The notes beneath the pieces were generated by a model. The model did not search any database and was not told where the DNA came from. It saw only the letters and a list, made by a program, of their open reading frames with translations. From the NCBI GenBank assembly GCA_029747585.1, contig JAPEVF010000340.1, positions 1 to 48,278 on the forward strand: 48,278 bases of DNA, written 5' to 3'. Position numbers and translations under genes: made by a program. Origin of the DNA: Pleurotus djamor (lineage: Eukaryota > Basidiomycota > Agaricomycetes > Agaricales > Pleurotaceae). Below, piece by piece: positions 32,737-44,120 of this stretch; position 1 is the stretch's first letter, and the number at the start of each line of letters is the position of its first letter.

Positions 32737-34128
32737 ATGACACCAGGTGAGCTAGACACTAACTCTGTGAATTGCCTTCGTTCCTCATATCTGCCTAGTC
32801 TTCCCAAAAGAACTCCTCAAGCTAGTCGCTTCCGAGGCTGGCGCGGTTGATAGAAAGCTGGTTTACTCATTGCTACTCGTCAGCAAGGCTTTCTACAGCT
32901 TCGCAGCACCCATATTCTACAAATCCATCGTTGTCGTTGGCGTCTATTGCAGTGATAGGCCCCGTCGCCCCCACTCTCACCCTGATATGGGTCCACATAC
33001 TCGGATGCGCTTTGACTCTGAGTCGCTCGACGCCCTACACTCTGCGCTCGCCAGCAATCCAGCTCTATCATCTCACATCGAAACCTTCATCGTTATCAAC
33101 AACGAACATTCTATGACCATGTCTCCAATGTTTCTCTTCCAAAACGATCAAGGCCTCTGGCAGCGCCTGGGTCACATCTTCGCAACTCTGGATAACATCA
33201 AGCACCTTTCCATCTCTCCCTCAAACTTTCACGCAGCAACACCTCTCCAACAGCTCCCACCATCTGTAGCGATCACCCACTTATCGACCGAGAGCCATTG
33301 GGATTATCAAGATATCCTTCAATTCCTCACAAGGCCGAGTCAACGTCGTGCCATTCAGTACCTTCGTATCCTTGCAGACGGCGATCCTAGGTTTCGTCCA
33401 GACCCACGTCCTTCTGGAAGTTTTGTGAAGCTTCACACGATTCATGGGTATCCACAGCTTTGGCATACCTTTGTGAGCAATGGCGCGCCAGTCGAGCATC
33501 TTGCCGGGCAATTTTCCGATGTTGTTGATTTTATTGATCCGGCTTTGGTGTTCCGTGGGATTCGAACACTAGAAATCTCTTCGTGGAGTCAAGAAGCGGT
33601 GGCAGAGCCATTGCCTCATCTCAAGAGTGTTGAGCTCTTGTACGTGACAGTGACAACGTATGGTGTGAGTTGCATCCATGTACTCTCATTCTCCCATTCA
33701 TCGATGGTCGCTACTAGGCAAGGATTCCACTCGAAGACTTCCTCTCCATTCCTTCTAAGGACCTCAAGTATCTTTCCATCGATTCGTCTGAAGATCATGA
33801 GCAATATGCCGAAGAACTACTGGATCGCTTTCCTTCATTGATCCTGCTAGACTTCCAGCGAATTGGCCCGCCTACTCCTTTACGTCGATATACTCGTCGC
33901 AGGTCTCCAACAGGATTTTATGAAGTCACCCGCGAGGAGATTTACCGATCGAGGCGCAACCCGAGTTACCCACCAGCCTTCATGTCTTGGTGGGAGCTGC
34001 TTGAAACAGATTTCAAGAGCATCGGTACGTGGTGCTGGTCCAGCCTTGCTTCCCAGTGGAGAGCGTTTAACGTAAACATCTCACTCATAGGGCTCGAGTT
34101 CCAGCCACTCAGCGGAGAAAACGTTTGA
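32737..34128 (+). CDS. F-box-like/WWE family member F4 (406 aa)
   Basis: Exons 32737-32746, 32799-33664, 33718-34024 and 34091-34128 (407 codons with stop), all in frame. A three-codon first exon precedes FPKELLKLVASEAGAVDRKLVYSLLLVSKAFYSFAAPIFYKSIV, the F-box-like block. Conserved blocks follow: ITHLSTES, FVKLHTIHGYPQLWHTFV, APVEHLAGQF, then ARIPLEDFLSIPSKDLKYLSI, FPSLILLDFQRI, PAFMSWWELLETDFKSIG, and the last-exon tail LEFQPLSGENV. It is the only intact plus-strand member of the local family and the best template for its exon structure. The expected role is an SCF-type substrate receptor; the F-box match is weak, so this is inference. Confidence 0.8.
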
Positions 34129-34375
34129 GTTTCGTTTGACCGCTGTTGAAGACTAAACCCCTGGGATGGCATCTGTAGGATTGTTATGTTGAGTAAATGA
34201 CTTGAGTATCAAAGTATTCTCCCGAGCTCCTGATGCAAAGGAGTCTAATCAGAAAGCTGGAGGCGTTGACTCTGGGTTAGACATCGCAAACGACTTCCTT
34301 GAATGCACGATCAGCCTGGATCCCCTGCAGCCATACAGGAGAAGCCAGCTATTCCCACGCCTCATTGATCCTGAC

Positions 34376-36896
34376 TACCATGCGCCGGAAGTCCAAGGTT
34401 CAATTTCGATTTTTAGCTCCGGTCACGTCACACCTATCACATTTTCTTATCTTATCTTATCACATCCCCTCAATCCCAACCCACCACGCCCGCAATTGAG
34501 CTGTGGGATGCATGAATGAAACAGGTATGTAATACAGATATTTAATTAGGATGGGGGTAATGGAAAAGATGATGGAGTTCATTTTCGGGAATCAATTGAC
34601 AATTCGGAGTGAAAGAGACGCCCTGGAGGTGTGTGTCGAATGCGGGGCGAGGCATGCTGGTGCGCAAACGGCGGAAGAGAGTTGGAATGAAGCAGAACCG
34701 CCTTTCCATTAGAACTCTTTCAGACCTGAGTGGTGAGAAACGTAGAAAAGAGACCTACGGTGTCATTGAATTGACTTGAAGACTTTCCTTTGGGCAGGAT
34801 TGACCTTCAGTTGACCTCGAAAACACCAATGCGATAGATTGGCAGGGTTTAGTGCCCCCAAATCGAGTGGGTATGCAAGGGAATATGCAGCGTATAACGG
34901 CGAGTCATTTTATCATATATAATCCATGAAATACTCACGAAACCCGGATCTTCATTTTTCGCCCCATATGATCCTTCGTTTCTCCATGGAAAACTTGACG
35001 GAACCGCTTCGAGTGAATGTTCACGGAATGTAATGTCCCTTTGCCTGCGGTAATGTTCAGTATCTCTTTTCTCAGGTCAAATTTTCGCAATTAAAGACAC
35101 AAAACCATGTGCCGCGGCCNAAAATTGAGAGTCGCGCGACGACATTAAACCCCTTGGTCTACGATTCTTGCCCAAAAAAGGTCCTACATCACACCTACAG
35201 CTCTGGATGGGATTATGAGGGACTCGTCGCAGAATCGACATTTCAGAGATCTGGTCGCCTCCTTGAGCCAGAATCCGAAGGGTTCGAAAAGCCACGGATA
35301 CGACAAGTGCGTAAGTATCCAAAATGATCTATGACACTAATTTAAGTGCTCGCGAACTGTTGTACCGACTATATCACTCACAAATCACTTTTTTTAGTTT
35401 TCCTTCCTCCACCCAGAATACTTGCCTTCCTCGTGTAGACCTATAAAAACGGTGAGATCCCCATTACAGCTTCACAGCAAGTCACTCACATCGTGTATTA
35501 TCATTCCCCAAGCCCTGATAACGAACTCCAGGTCCTTACCGCCCCAGCTCCCTCCCCCTGCGCACCAAATCCTTGAATAATTCATCGGCCCCGGAATGCT
35601 GTCCTAACGCGACTATACCCCCGTGTTCTTGGACATTATGTGGATGTCCAGCCGCGTTTACGAGAAGCCGAACCGGGGGTATGACAATCCCGCCTCAAGC
35701 CATCCCATCCGACCGAAATCCTGATTTTCTTTGTGATTTTTGACTTGAATCTTGATGGGTCGTCTAGGTTCTTCTTTGACATTGGTGGTAAATCGTCTAA
35801 AAGTCATTGAATATCAACTAGGGGTGAAGAACATTGTTTTAAAAAAGGATACCGCTGATTCTCCCGATGAACCAGAAATCCTTGAGTGAATCTAAAATGC
35901 CGAAACCCTGGCGAAATCGAGCTACACCGCCGACGTACGCGTATGCTTGGCTGAGCTGGCGAGAGGGTAGGAGGAGCTTTCGAAATTGCTGGGATTGCCA
36001 GACGAGCGGCGGGACTATGGTTGTAGGAGCTATGGGGAGCATATGAGTTATTTCGACGCCGTTACCAAGTCTCTTACTCACAAATATTTGTTTTCTTTAC
36101 GTCCCCCCTCCCTGCGTAGAAGCTTGATTTGCTCGTTTGAACCGCAAAGGTTGTGGGGCCTTGAAGGTGTTGTCAATTCGCAAGAGGCTGAACCAAGGTT
36201 CTAGTGGTTCGGTGATGACTGACCCGCAGCCGACACCTTCGAAAATCATTTGAGCACACAAAATATGGACGGAGGAAGGTGTAGTATGGGTATGGAAAAC
36301 ATAGGTGAGTACTTATCAAAGTCATACGAGCCAACCTATGCTCGCTTTGCCATTCCTATGCTCACCCACACTCCCCCGACAACTTGCCCCATATCTCCTC
36401 TCCCTCGAAACGTTCCTGTCCAGCCACCATATACCCTTGGCTCTACATGCACAGGGTATCCCTGAGCGTGTTTGCGAGAGGTTTGACGTGACATCGGGTT
36501 CGTGGTGGGTGGGCGGCCTTCTCGAGCGGAATTTGAAAATTTCGTTTTCTTCGTCAGTAATATTGCAGTAACAGCGCCGAAATGATTGTTAAAGGTTTGA
36601 ATATCCTTGGGTCGATGCCCAAGAGGTGCGTTGACGAAGGTTCATGTTCTAGGGAGGTGAGACTATCGGGTGTGAACTCGGCGGCACCCACCAAATCCGG
36701 CGTCATGAGTGCCTTTGAAATCAACACCAGTCGTTTCTTAGCCCCCAGTTCATTGTTCCGATGCAGGAAAACAAGCTTGATACCGAAGGTGAATTGGTGT
36801 GGTGGTTGGAAAAGTGTGATAAGATAAGATGAGAAAATGTGATAGGTGTGACGTGACCGGAGCTAAAAATCGAAATTGGACTTCCGGCGCATGGTA
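34376..36896. mobile_element. TIR DNA element, 2.5 kb, with 6-bp target duplication
   Basis: Both ends begin TACCATGCGCCGGAAGTCCA and run inward as inverted repeats for about 85 bp (34376-34464 and 36814-36896). They share AGCTCCGGTCACGTCACACC and a TCTTATCTTATC stretch. The only sizeable difference is a 6-base insertion in the left arm. CCTGAC flanks both sides (34370-34375 and 36897-36902). The 2.35-kb interior has no transposase-like frame. The near-identity of the arms indicates recent movement. Superfamily unknown: long TIRs with about 6-bp duplications do not match the common fungal groups. Confidence 0.8.
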
Positions 36897-37238
36897 CCTG
36901 ACGCCTGGGGCTGAGGAACAATGTCATACTCATCTGCCACTGTTTCCTCTAGGCCGCGTACCTCTCTTTTTCTCGCATCACCATCACTGAATGACAACAA
37001 ACTCGAGTCCGGAAAATGCACATCCGCTACCCCGTCCGCTGAGTAACTCTCCGAGTCAGTTCTAATTTCTTCGCCAAATTTTGGCTGACTGTTGATTTAG
37101 GTGCAAGCGAACGGGTTCTCCATGTGTCTACGCATAAAAACGGGAACAAATTTTGAGTAAACCCAATACAGACACCTGGAAAACGCCGAAACGAATGCGC
37201 TCGGTACGCCCTGGAAAGGCGTCATTACTAGCTTCGCC

Positions 37239-38808
37239 ATGATATCCTACAACATTCTCCTTCTGGGCGCGACTGGATTCACCGGAAAGCTCATTACCAA
37301 ATACCTCTACAGTGCCCATCCCAACCGTCATCGCTCTACCGTCTCTGAGACTCCTCGACCTGAAGGAACCTTTACCTTCGCGATCGACGCGCGTTCCAAA
37401 GCGCGACTAGACGACCTTGTCGAATGCTTGGATATCGACGTAAACCTGGTCAAGTCCATTGTGGTCGATGTTTGGCAACCTGACGACGTTGAACTAGCTG
37501 TGAAAGCGGCAAAGGTTCACATCAGTTCTGTTGGGCCGTATTGGAGATGGGGTACACCAGTTGTCAGGTACGTACCCGATTTTCCACCATATCCTTCCAT
37601 GTATTTTTCGCGTGTACTCATCATGTTGCGTCACTTTCAGAGCATGCGTAAAGCACGCTGTCTACTATGTTGACCTGACCGTGGAGACCGTTCGGATCCA
37701 CGAAATCATCAAGAAGTTTCATGAGCCAGCTAGCAAGACTCGTGCGGTGATCCCTCCCTCCTGTAGAATGGATTCGATAATTGGACTACTCGGCATACCT
37801 CTCGTACTCTACCCTCTCTGGGCTTCCTTCAACTCCCGAGCTCGCAAACTCAACGTCAACGTTCAATATGAGTGGCGGAATATCCACCGGAACTTTCAGT
37901 ACGCTTATGACCCTCTTCGAAGAGGTACCCAAGGACAAGAGAGCAGAGTCTGCGGAGCCATATTCTCTAAGTCCAAGTGCGTATTAATTCCCTCCATCTC
38001 TACCTCTCTCTCAACCGATAATTCCAGCGAAACCTTTTCGGCAACCACCTGCATGACCAAAGCTCTTCTACCACTTGCCACATGTGCCGCACGTCAGCGC
38101 TGGATTTTCCTTCATGTCTGGACTCCGAAACAAACAAGGCTCTTGTCCAGAGAACGTGGAGCTTTCTCGACACCCAATTGTACAGCAAGCCGAACGCAAC
38201 ACCCCGAAACGGGCCCTCATTCGCATATGACGAAATCATACAAACCCATAGATGGCTCTCCGCCGTCACCATGTCTTTGGGGCTGTTCGTCGTCTCGTTC
38301 TTATCCCTTTTCGTACTAGTGAGTCAACCTTGTCCGATCACCTGGCTTTCCGTGTCTAAGCGCTCCGTAGGCTTGCTGGTTGTTCAAGCGGCTCATCCCG
38401 CAGCCTGACGAAGGCCCTCACCTTGAGGAAATGCGACAGGGCTACTTGAAGGTCACGAACATTACCACCGCTACGTCATCGTCTTCGACCAAGCCAATCG
38501 TGGTCAAATCGGAGTTCAAGGGATACTTACGGTGGAGATCCAGGATATCTCCTCACCTCAGCAACACCTCAGGTAAGCACTATTCCTTTGACTATACTCG
38601 CTGGGCTGATGACGTCTTGGCCCTGCACAGTTATGATCTCAGAGTCGGCATTGTCCCTCATCCTTTCGCCCAGCGGGCTTCCGTTGCTTGGTTGTGTCGG
38701 AGGTGTCGGGCCCTCACACCGGTAGCGGCGTTTGGCGATGTTTTGCTAGACAGGTTGAAGAGCAGCGGGAAGTTTGAGTTTACAAGTCAGGTTATAGACA
38801 TCGAGTAG
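37239..38808 (+). pseudogene. Saccharopine-dehydrogenase-like oxidoreductase, decayed
   Basis: The N-terminus MISYNILLLGATGFTGKL is the NAD(P)-binding Rossmann start (GxxGxxG) of the saccharopine dehydrogenase-like/trans-acting enoyl reductase family. The marks SSVGPYWRWGTPVVR, ACVKHAVYYVDLTVETV, MDSI, SGGISTGTFSTLM, WLFKRLIPQPDEGPHLEEMRQGY and FGDVLLDRLKSSGKFEF follow in order. Approximate exons are 37239-37567, 37641-37976, 38028-38318, 38371-38572 and 38631-38808. Two frame breaks remain after splicing. One is near 37778-37785, between DSI and DYSAYLSYSTL. The other is near 38698-38715, between GCVGGV and LTPVAAFGDV. Both sit inside conserved blocks and no N is nearby, so I call it a pseudogene. 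Family members are membrane-associated oxidoreductases of lipid or unknown metabolism. Confidence 0.7.
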
Positions 38809-39172
38809 GTTCCTTGTTCACCTCTGACATGTACGCAGATGGTCTTGACTGTCTTGAGTGCCGTCCAGAATGAATAATGTAATGCTTGGAACGTGGCACT
38901 GTCTAAGTCAATAGGCGACAGATCACTGGGGCCATTTGAGCCAGTAATACCTCAGAGTTAAAGGCTTCGAGTTCGGTATTTTCCTATTTCCTTCTCGGTC
39001 GCATTTCAAGTCCGTTGTTATCCCTGAGCTCTTGGGAGTAGAGTCTACCCAGTGACCATTGACTGTCATTGCGCTCCAAAGGGAACCGAGTAAGCCCTCT
39101 TTTGACTATCTTTGGCGTTGATGTGCTTTTAGGATTCACATGTACTCTAGGCATCGACTGGGTATATCAACC

Positions 39173-39180
39173 TCTCAGTT
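39173..39180 (+). promoter_or_regulatory. Putative TATA box of family gene C
   Basis: TATATCAA, 93 nt upstream of the ATG at 39273, followed by a CT-rich stretch. A weaker match than those at 1185 or 12465. Confidence 0.4.
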
Positions 39181-39272
39181 TTCCTCCTTTCTCTCCGTTT
39201 CCCAGGATGCATCAATCACCTCATAAGTCCCTTGAACAACTACTCTCCTCGCCTCACCTTTGCGACGCCATC

Positions 39273-40359
39273 ATGAACAAGATCAGCGAAAGAGAGAGAA
39301 AACGACACCACAATCATGAAGAGGATCACTGCTCTCCCATCAAGCTTGTCGAGCGCTCTTTGCCCCTTGGTTATATCAACAGACTCACCCCTCCTGCTGG
39401 GACCAACTTCTGGCGTCAGTACGTTATACCCACACCTCACACTCATATCATTCTCACCACGTACTTAGTCAAACCTTCAACGTCATGAGAAACCAAGAAC
39501 TCACTTTTACCATCCTCAACTCGACGTTTCTCCTTGAAACTCTAACTTGGAATATTGACGCCTATGTATACGCAGTCAACGCCCATCCTGGAAGTGACTT
39601 CACTGGACGGGGAGGCTTGATTTACGTTGTATTGGTGCACTCTGGCTCAGCTGCAACCGGACAAATGGTTGGTGCTGGAACAGAGTATCGTTACAATGTG
39701 ACGATGAAGTCGCCTCCAAGTGGAGCGGCCGCATTGAAGCAATTCCCGCCATCTAACAGCGGGATCATCAACGGCGACAATACAAATTGTGAGTGGAGTC
39801 TGATTGATGACGAAGCCAAGCTCAGTGAACCCCATCGCCCCCTTAGACACTATATCCTTCGCACAGGACATGCAGATGTTCAAGAACGGAGGGAACGAAT
39901 TATTCACGTTCCAGTCCCAGTACGAAGATAGTCTTGACCTCCGCAAAGGAGAGCAGATGGGATTCGTCAACGGTGATTCTGGTTTCCAATGGGCAGTCCA
40001 GTTTGACCCCGCCGTGAGTAGTCTTTCCTTGAATGTTGAACAAAGGCCGAGGTCACTCAATTACTATGGCTCTTTTATTAGCCGGAGCAGTACTCCAACT
40101 TCCCCTTCGCCTCAGTGTCTGTATGCAGGTTATCTTCATTCTCCGAAGTGACCTTTGGTACGTCCGGTCTTCAGCGTCTTTGTTTCCTGCTGCTCATCAC
40201 CTATGGTCTCTGTATGATCTCTGGTACACAGAATGCGCAGCATCTATTGCTGGGGTAAGTGGTATCCGTTACTCAAGCTTTATGTTGCACTTATTGACTT
40301 TTTTTTCTCAGTCTGTTGGCTTGCAAACGAGAACGATTACCGTGGATTGTCGCTTCTGA
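39273..40359 (+). CDS. Six-exon unknown family, member C (259 aa)
   Basis: Exons 39273-39418, 39469-39788, 39847-40013, 40082-40157, 40232-40254 and 40312-40359, with no break. It has the full set of family marks: LTPPAGTNFWR, HQTFNVM, LTWNIDAYVYAVNAHPG, LVHSGSAATG, EYRYNVTMKSPPSGAA, TISFAQDMQMFKNGGNELFTFQSQYEDSLDLRKGEQMGFVNG, FPFASVSV and the ending TRTITVDCRF. The start is ambiguous: an in-frame Met at 39207 would add 22 residues. The ATG at 39273 aligns with the start of member D, where the longer frame is closed by a stop. It is closest to D. No signal peptide or transmembrane segment. Function unknown. Confidence 0.85.
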
Positions 40360-40679
40360 ACACATTCACGAAGCATCCGCTGGAACTTGCTCTACTCCAG
40401 AGTATGGCAGGCGCCGTCATAACCCACTGTGTATAATCCAACTCCTGTGTAATATTAATTCCACCCATGAAAACTATTCACGCAGCTCGAAACGAAACAC
40501 AACTTCTCATCATTTCTCCTTCAAATCCATCGTTTTCGAATACATGATGTCCTCAGTTCCTTGTACTCGCCATCAATACTGGCATCCTGAGCCTAGGTGG
40601 TGCTCCCCCTGCACCACTGGCTCATTCGTCCTACATTCGTCCTACCCTGATGTGAAGTCGTAGCTATAGTTGATTTTGA

Positions 40680-42840
40680 ACGACGAAGACATCTGGCCTT
40701 TGAAGGCGAAGGGAGCGGGGAGTACTAGTAGTGAATGATGGATGTGTCAACGTCGTGCTAGGAACGGAGGGCGTACGTAGCCTTGAGAAGGCGAAGACAA
40801 GCGACGAGTGGTGGATGACAGCAGAGAAGATATAGTAGATACGCGTATACTCCAGGGTCAAAATCAGATACTCTAGTTATCATCTGTAAAGGACCATAGG
40901 TATATCGAGTTAAACCACAAAGTCAACATGAAAACAAACGCAAGCGAATAAACATGAGAGGAATGAGGTTGAAGACACTGAAACTTGGTTGTGACAATCA
41001 TCTTGATACTAACTATGTAATATGGGTACGACACCTCGAAGTTCGCATCGAATCCATGTGCAATGGAGAATTCGTTCTCGGAGGTATCCCCACAGCGAGG
41101 TATTCCGTGTTCGCTTCGGCTGGATTGTCCGAATCACAGCGAGCTTAACGAGGGGTGGCGGATTGAAGGGACCTGGCGCTCGGTGAGGTGAAGTTATCGC
41201 GCATCATTAAACGACGTCAGGTAGTGCTGAGCACTGAACACAAACCCGTGACGGTCCTACAGCCTTCTAGCTCCCCTCATAATCGAAGGCCATAAAACCA
41301 GCCGAGCACCCAACGAAGCCGAGGTCTCAAGAGGTCGGTACTCAGGTTGGCGAGCATAGAGTTTGGGTACATATGTCTCCGGTCGCTTAACGGTGGTGGT
41401 GGTGGTAAGGACGAGGGACATATTGCCCTTGTTGCATCTGGTAGTTATCCTGAGGATAGACGTGTGTAACGGCGAAGGCGCGATGGTGTTGCAAGAACTG
41501 GTAGGGCACCGCGTTGGCTCAGCACAGAGCCAGGACCAAGGAACGCCAGCGCCCCCGATCCGAATCCACCATGACAATCACGCGCCAGTCTCGACGCAAG
41601 CGCAAAGTGATTGCAAGCATGGCGAATGGGCAATCCTTAAGCGAGCAACGAGTAGCAGTATCAGCTGTAGAGGATGGTCGGCGGATCAAGGTAGACGGCA
41701 TGACGCAGTGAAGGATATGATGCTTGAAGATGAAGCGAGATAATCGCGCGATGTAGTCGACGGCCTGCTACCTGCAGAAAGGATGAGAGAACCGAATCTC
41801 GTCATTGAAGTCGACGAGACCGGACAGATTGAGGACGAAGCGATGCAAATGGTTGATGGATGGGGTTGAACGGCAGACTGTCAGCTTTGATAACAAAGGC
41901 GACGAAGATGTTCGGTTCAATTGAAGGCCGTCAAAGACGTACGCGGTGTTGTAGAGTAGACGGCAGACGTCGTTGTAAAGTTTCAGAGCACTTGTTCTTC
42001 GTCTTCGTCCTCCTGATCTCTAGCCCTCGCCATCTTTTCCTCTACTCCGGCCAACCCCGACGCACCAAGAAGCGAGCATTGGGGAAGTAGGCTGCTTCCA
42101 CGAGCAGCCGTTTGGGTGCTACGAAGCCAACGATCTTGAAAAAAAAAAGGATACTGGGCGAAGCGGTTTTGATGGAAAAAACGTTCCATCGGCATAAGCA
42201 CTGAGCCTATCTGTTTTGAAAGGTGTCCTGAGTGAGGAAGCAGCTAAAGGTTGGAAGCCAGAACATCAGTTCACGGTGCCCCAGGAAGAGAATTTGGACT
42301 CACGAAGACGGAATCATCCCCATCGGCACCCTACCAAGTGGTCCTCCACCACGCCAACTGTACAGCACCTCAAAACGGGAGAACTAGATCGTTACGGCGG
42401 CCAAATCTACGTGCAAGGGGCATCGTCAGTACTCATGGGGGCATCAAGGTAGAAAATCTACGCACTACACGGACATGGAGAAAGACTCCGGAGCGGCAAA
42501 TGGATCTGTGGACTGGGAAGGCCTGAGGCTTGAGCTTGATGCATTGCTTGACCTGAGGCCTGATCAGACATATCCTCGAGCTCAGGTGACTGAAAGCAAA
42601 CGGACCTTAGAAGAGCATAGTTGTCGAGCTTGGAGGTGCCTCAAATGAAAGAAGTTGACGACTTTTAGCAAATTCGGGGCGTGCGTAAGCGCCGGATGGG
42701 TTCAAATGTAACGCCAGGATCTAGGGGTCTCCCTGACCGACAAGGAGAAAAGCATACATCCGCAACATCTTAGCTTGCGAGCAAGTCAAGTCGCTGTTAA
42801 CCGAAGTTATATCGACTCCGTCGTTAGATCTATATGAGAC
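40680..42840. repeat. Diverged repeat, copy 2 (partner 29600-31200)
   Basis: Lies between genes C and D and matches copy 1 collinearly, from CATAATCGAAGGC (41278) through a GGT run (41394-41406) to the 27-bp block at 42593-42619. A minus-strand stretch near 41960-41770 reads protein-like in one frame (LLYNTAYVFDGLQLNRTSSS, then LHRFVLNLSGLVDFNDEI). This supports a duplicated, decaying minus-strand gene. Neither TIRs nor LTRs were found at its edges, which are approximate. Confidence 0.5.
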
Positions 42841-43339
42841 ATCGGGTCGGGAAGGAATGCTGGCAGCGTGACCAGGACCAAGTATCAGCGGAGTACAAGC
42901 AAGCGAAAGATGGAGGCAGCCAGCCGAAGTTCAAATTCGAAGTCAACGGCGACAAAGTGCTGGAGTTACACATAGTCCCAGCACAAAGGGGGAGCGCTGG
43001 GATGAAGATCACAAAGAAAGCCAGCCTTTTGCGGGAGGACTGGAGCCGAGCGGTAAGCGTTGTATGCAAAATATTTTGCCAAGTCACTCCAGTCGTAGGG
43101 TGAACTCGCTAATCCACAAGGCGGTAAGTCGTGCTGCGATAAAGGACTTCAACGAAGCTTGAATGATGTGAGGTTCTGATGTAACTTTACGTTTGCGTAT
43201 AAGTACTACTTCCTTCTCGTGGACCCGTCCCCTATCTCACGTGCTGCGAAGGGTGACGCGTCTGAGTCAGTTTATTCCACGAAACTCCTTCAACATTTTC
43301 CCCCTTCGAGTTCAAGCTTCCCCGGTGCCTCGTACTCTA

Positions 43340-43740
43340 TACCCTGCATATAAATACATGTATCTTCCATACACAAATTTCAGTGAATCTCTCGCCAATC
43401 TCTCGCTCGCCCGTCTCTTTCTCTTTCTCTCTCTCGTACTCGGCTACCAAGATTCAAAGCACTTAGCTTTCGGAAGATACAGCACCGGATTGCATCGCAT
43501 AGCTAACTTCGGTCACGTAAAACTCGTACACGAAGGCCTCAACAGCTCTACATCTAACGCTGCCAGCCGCGGGGCCTTTCATTTTTTCAGTCAGTGAGCT
43601 TTCAGAATTGCGGCTCGAGCACCTTATCGAAAGCTTCCCTAATATAGTCAAGTCTACTGCAGTCGATGATCCGCAGCCTGAAAACTTTGAGCGAGCTGTA
43701 AAGGCAACTCACGCTCATAGCCATTTACGGGCCTGTGTCC
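43340..43740 (+). pseudogene. Possible remnant of an F-box-like/WWE family 3' half
   Basis: Two short plus-strand stretches recall blocks of the family. YKYMYLPYTNF is like the LKYLxIPF block, and LRLEHLIESFPNIVKSTAVDD is like LLDRFPxLxxxDF. The WWE box and both ends are missing and the frame is not continuous. A TATA-like ATATAAAT lies near 43350. The call rests on weak similarity. Confidence 0.25.
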
Positions 43741-43995
43741 AGTGGCCTCAAGGTTGATCATCGTTCGACGGCTTTTGACGCCAAACCAATGTCCATGTCA
43801 GGGTTGGCACCTAATTGGTGCTTCACTTCGCCGCGTTTTCCGTGTCTACTGCTTCACCTGAAGCCTTGCGAGTAAGAGCTACGCAGGTGACTTACACCGC
43901 CATTCTACTCCGAGGCGCAGCAGCCATCCCTCCTTTGACCATTTTGTCTTCAGATCACCCTAGAGTTCACATGCCCTATCCATCGTTCTGGAGAA

Positions 43996-44003
43996 TATAA
44001 AGA
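43996..44003 (+). promoter_or_regulatory. TATA box of family gene D
   Basis: TATAAAGA, 125 nt upstream of the ATG at 44121. The leader after it resembles that of gene C (CATCAATC.CC, CCCTTGA.CAACT), so the promoter region was duplicated with the gene. Confidence 0.55.
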
Positions 44004-44120
44004 AGGGATTGCTCTCCTCCTACTCCCATCTGTCCCGCTCGCATCATCCATCAATCGCCCCGTAAAGCCCTTGACCAACTTGCCTGAGGTGCCTCTTTGC
44101 CGCGCATTTGCGACGCAATC

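Noticed and set aside
36250..36571. Small plus-strand frames inside the 2.5-kb TIR element
   Set aside because: Under 90 codons, overlapping and without motifs. They do not encode a transposase and are not called.
43193..43597. 134-codon plus-strand frame between the repeat and gene D
   Set aside because: Not a continuous gene. Only a short part resembles the F-box-like family and is listed as a possible remnant with low confidence.
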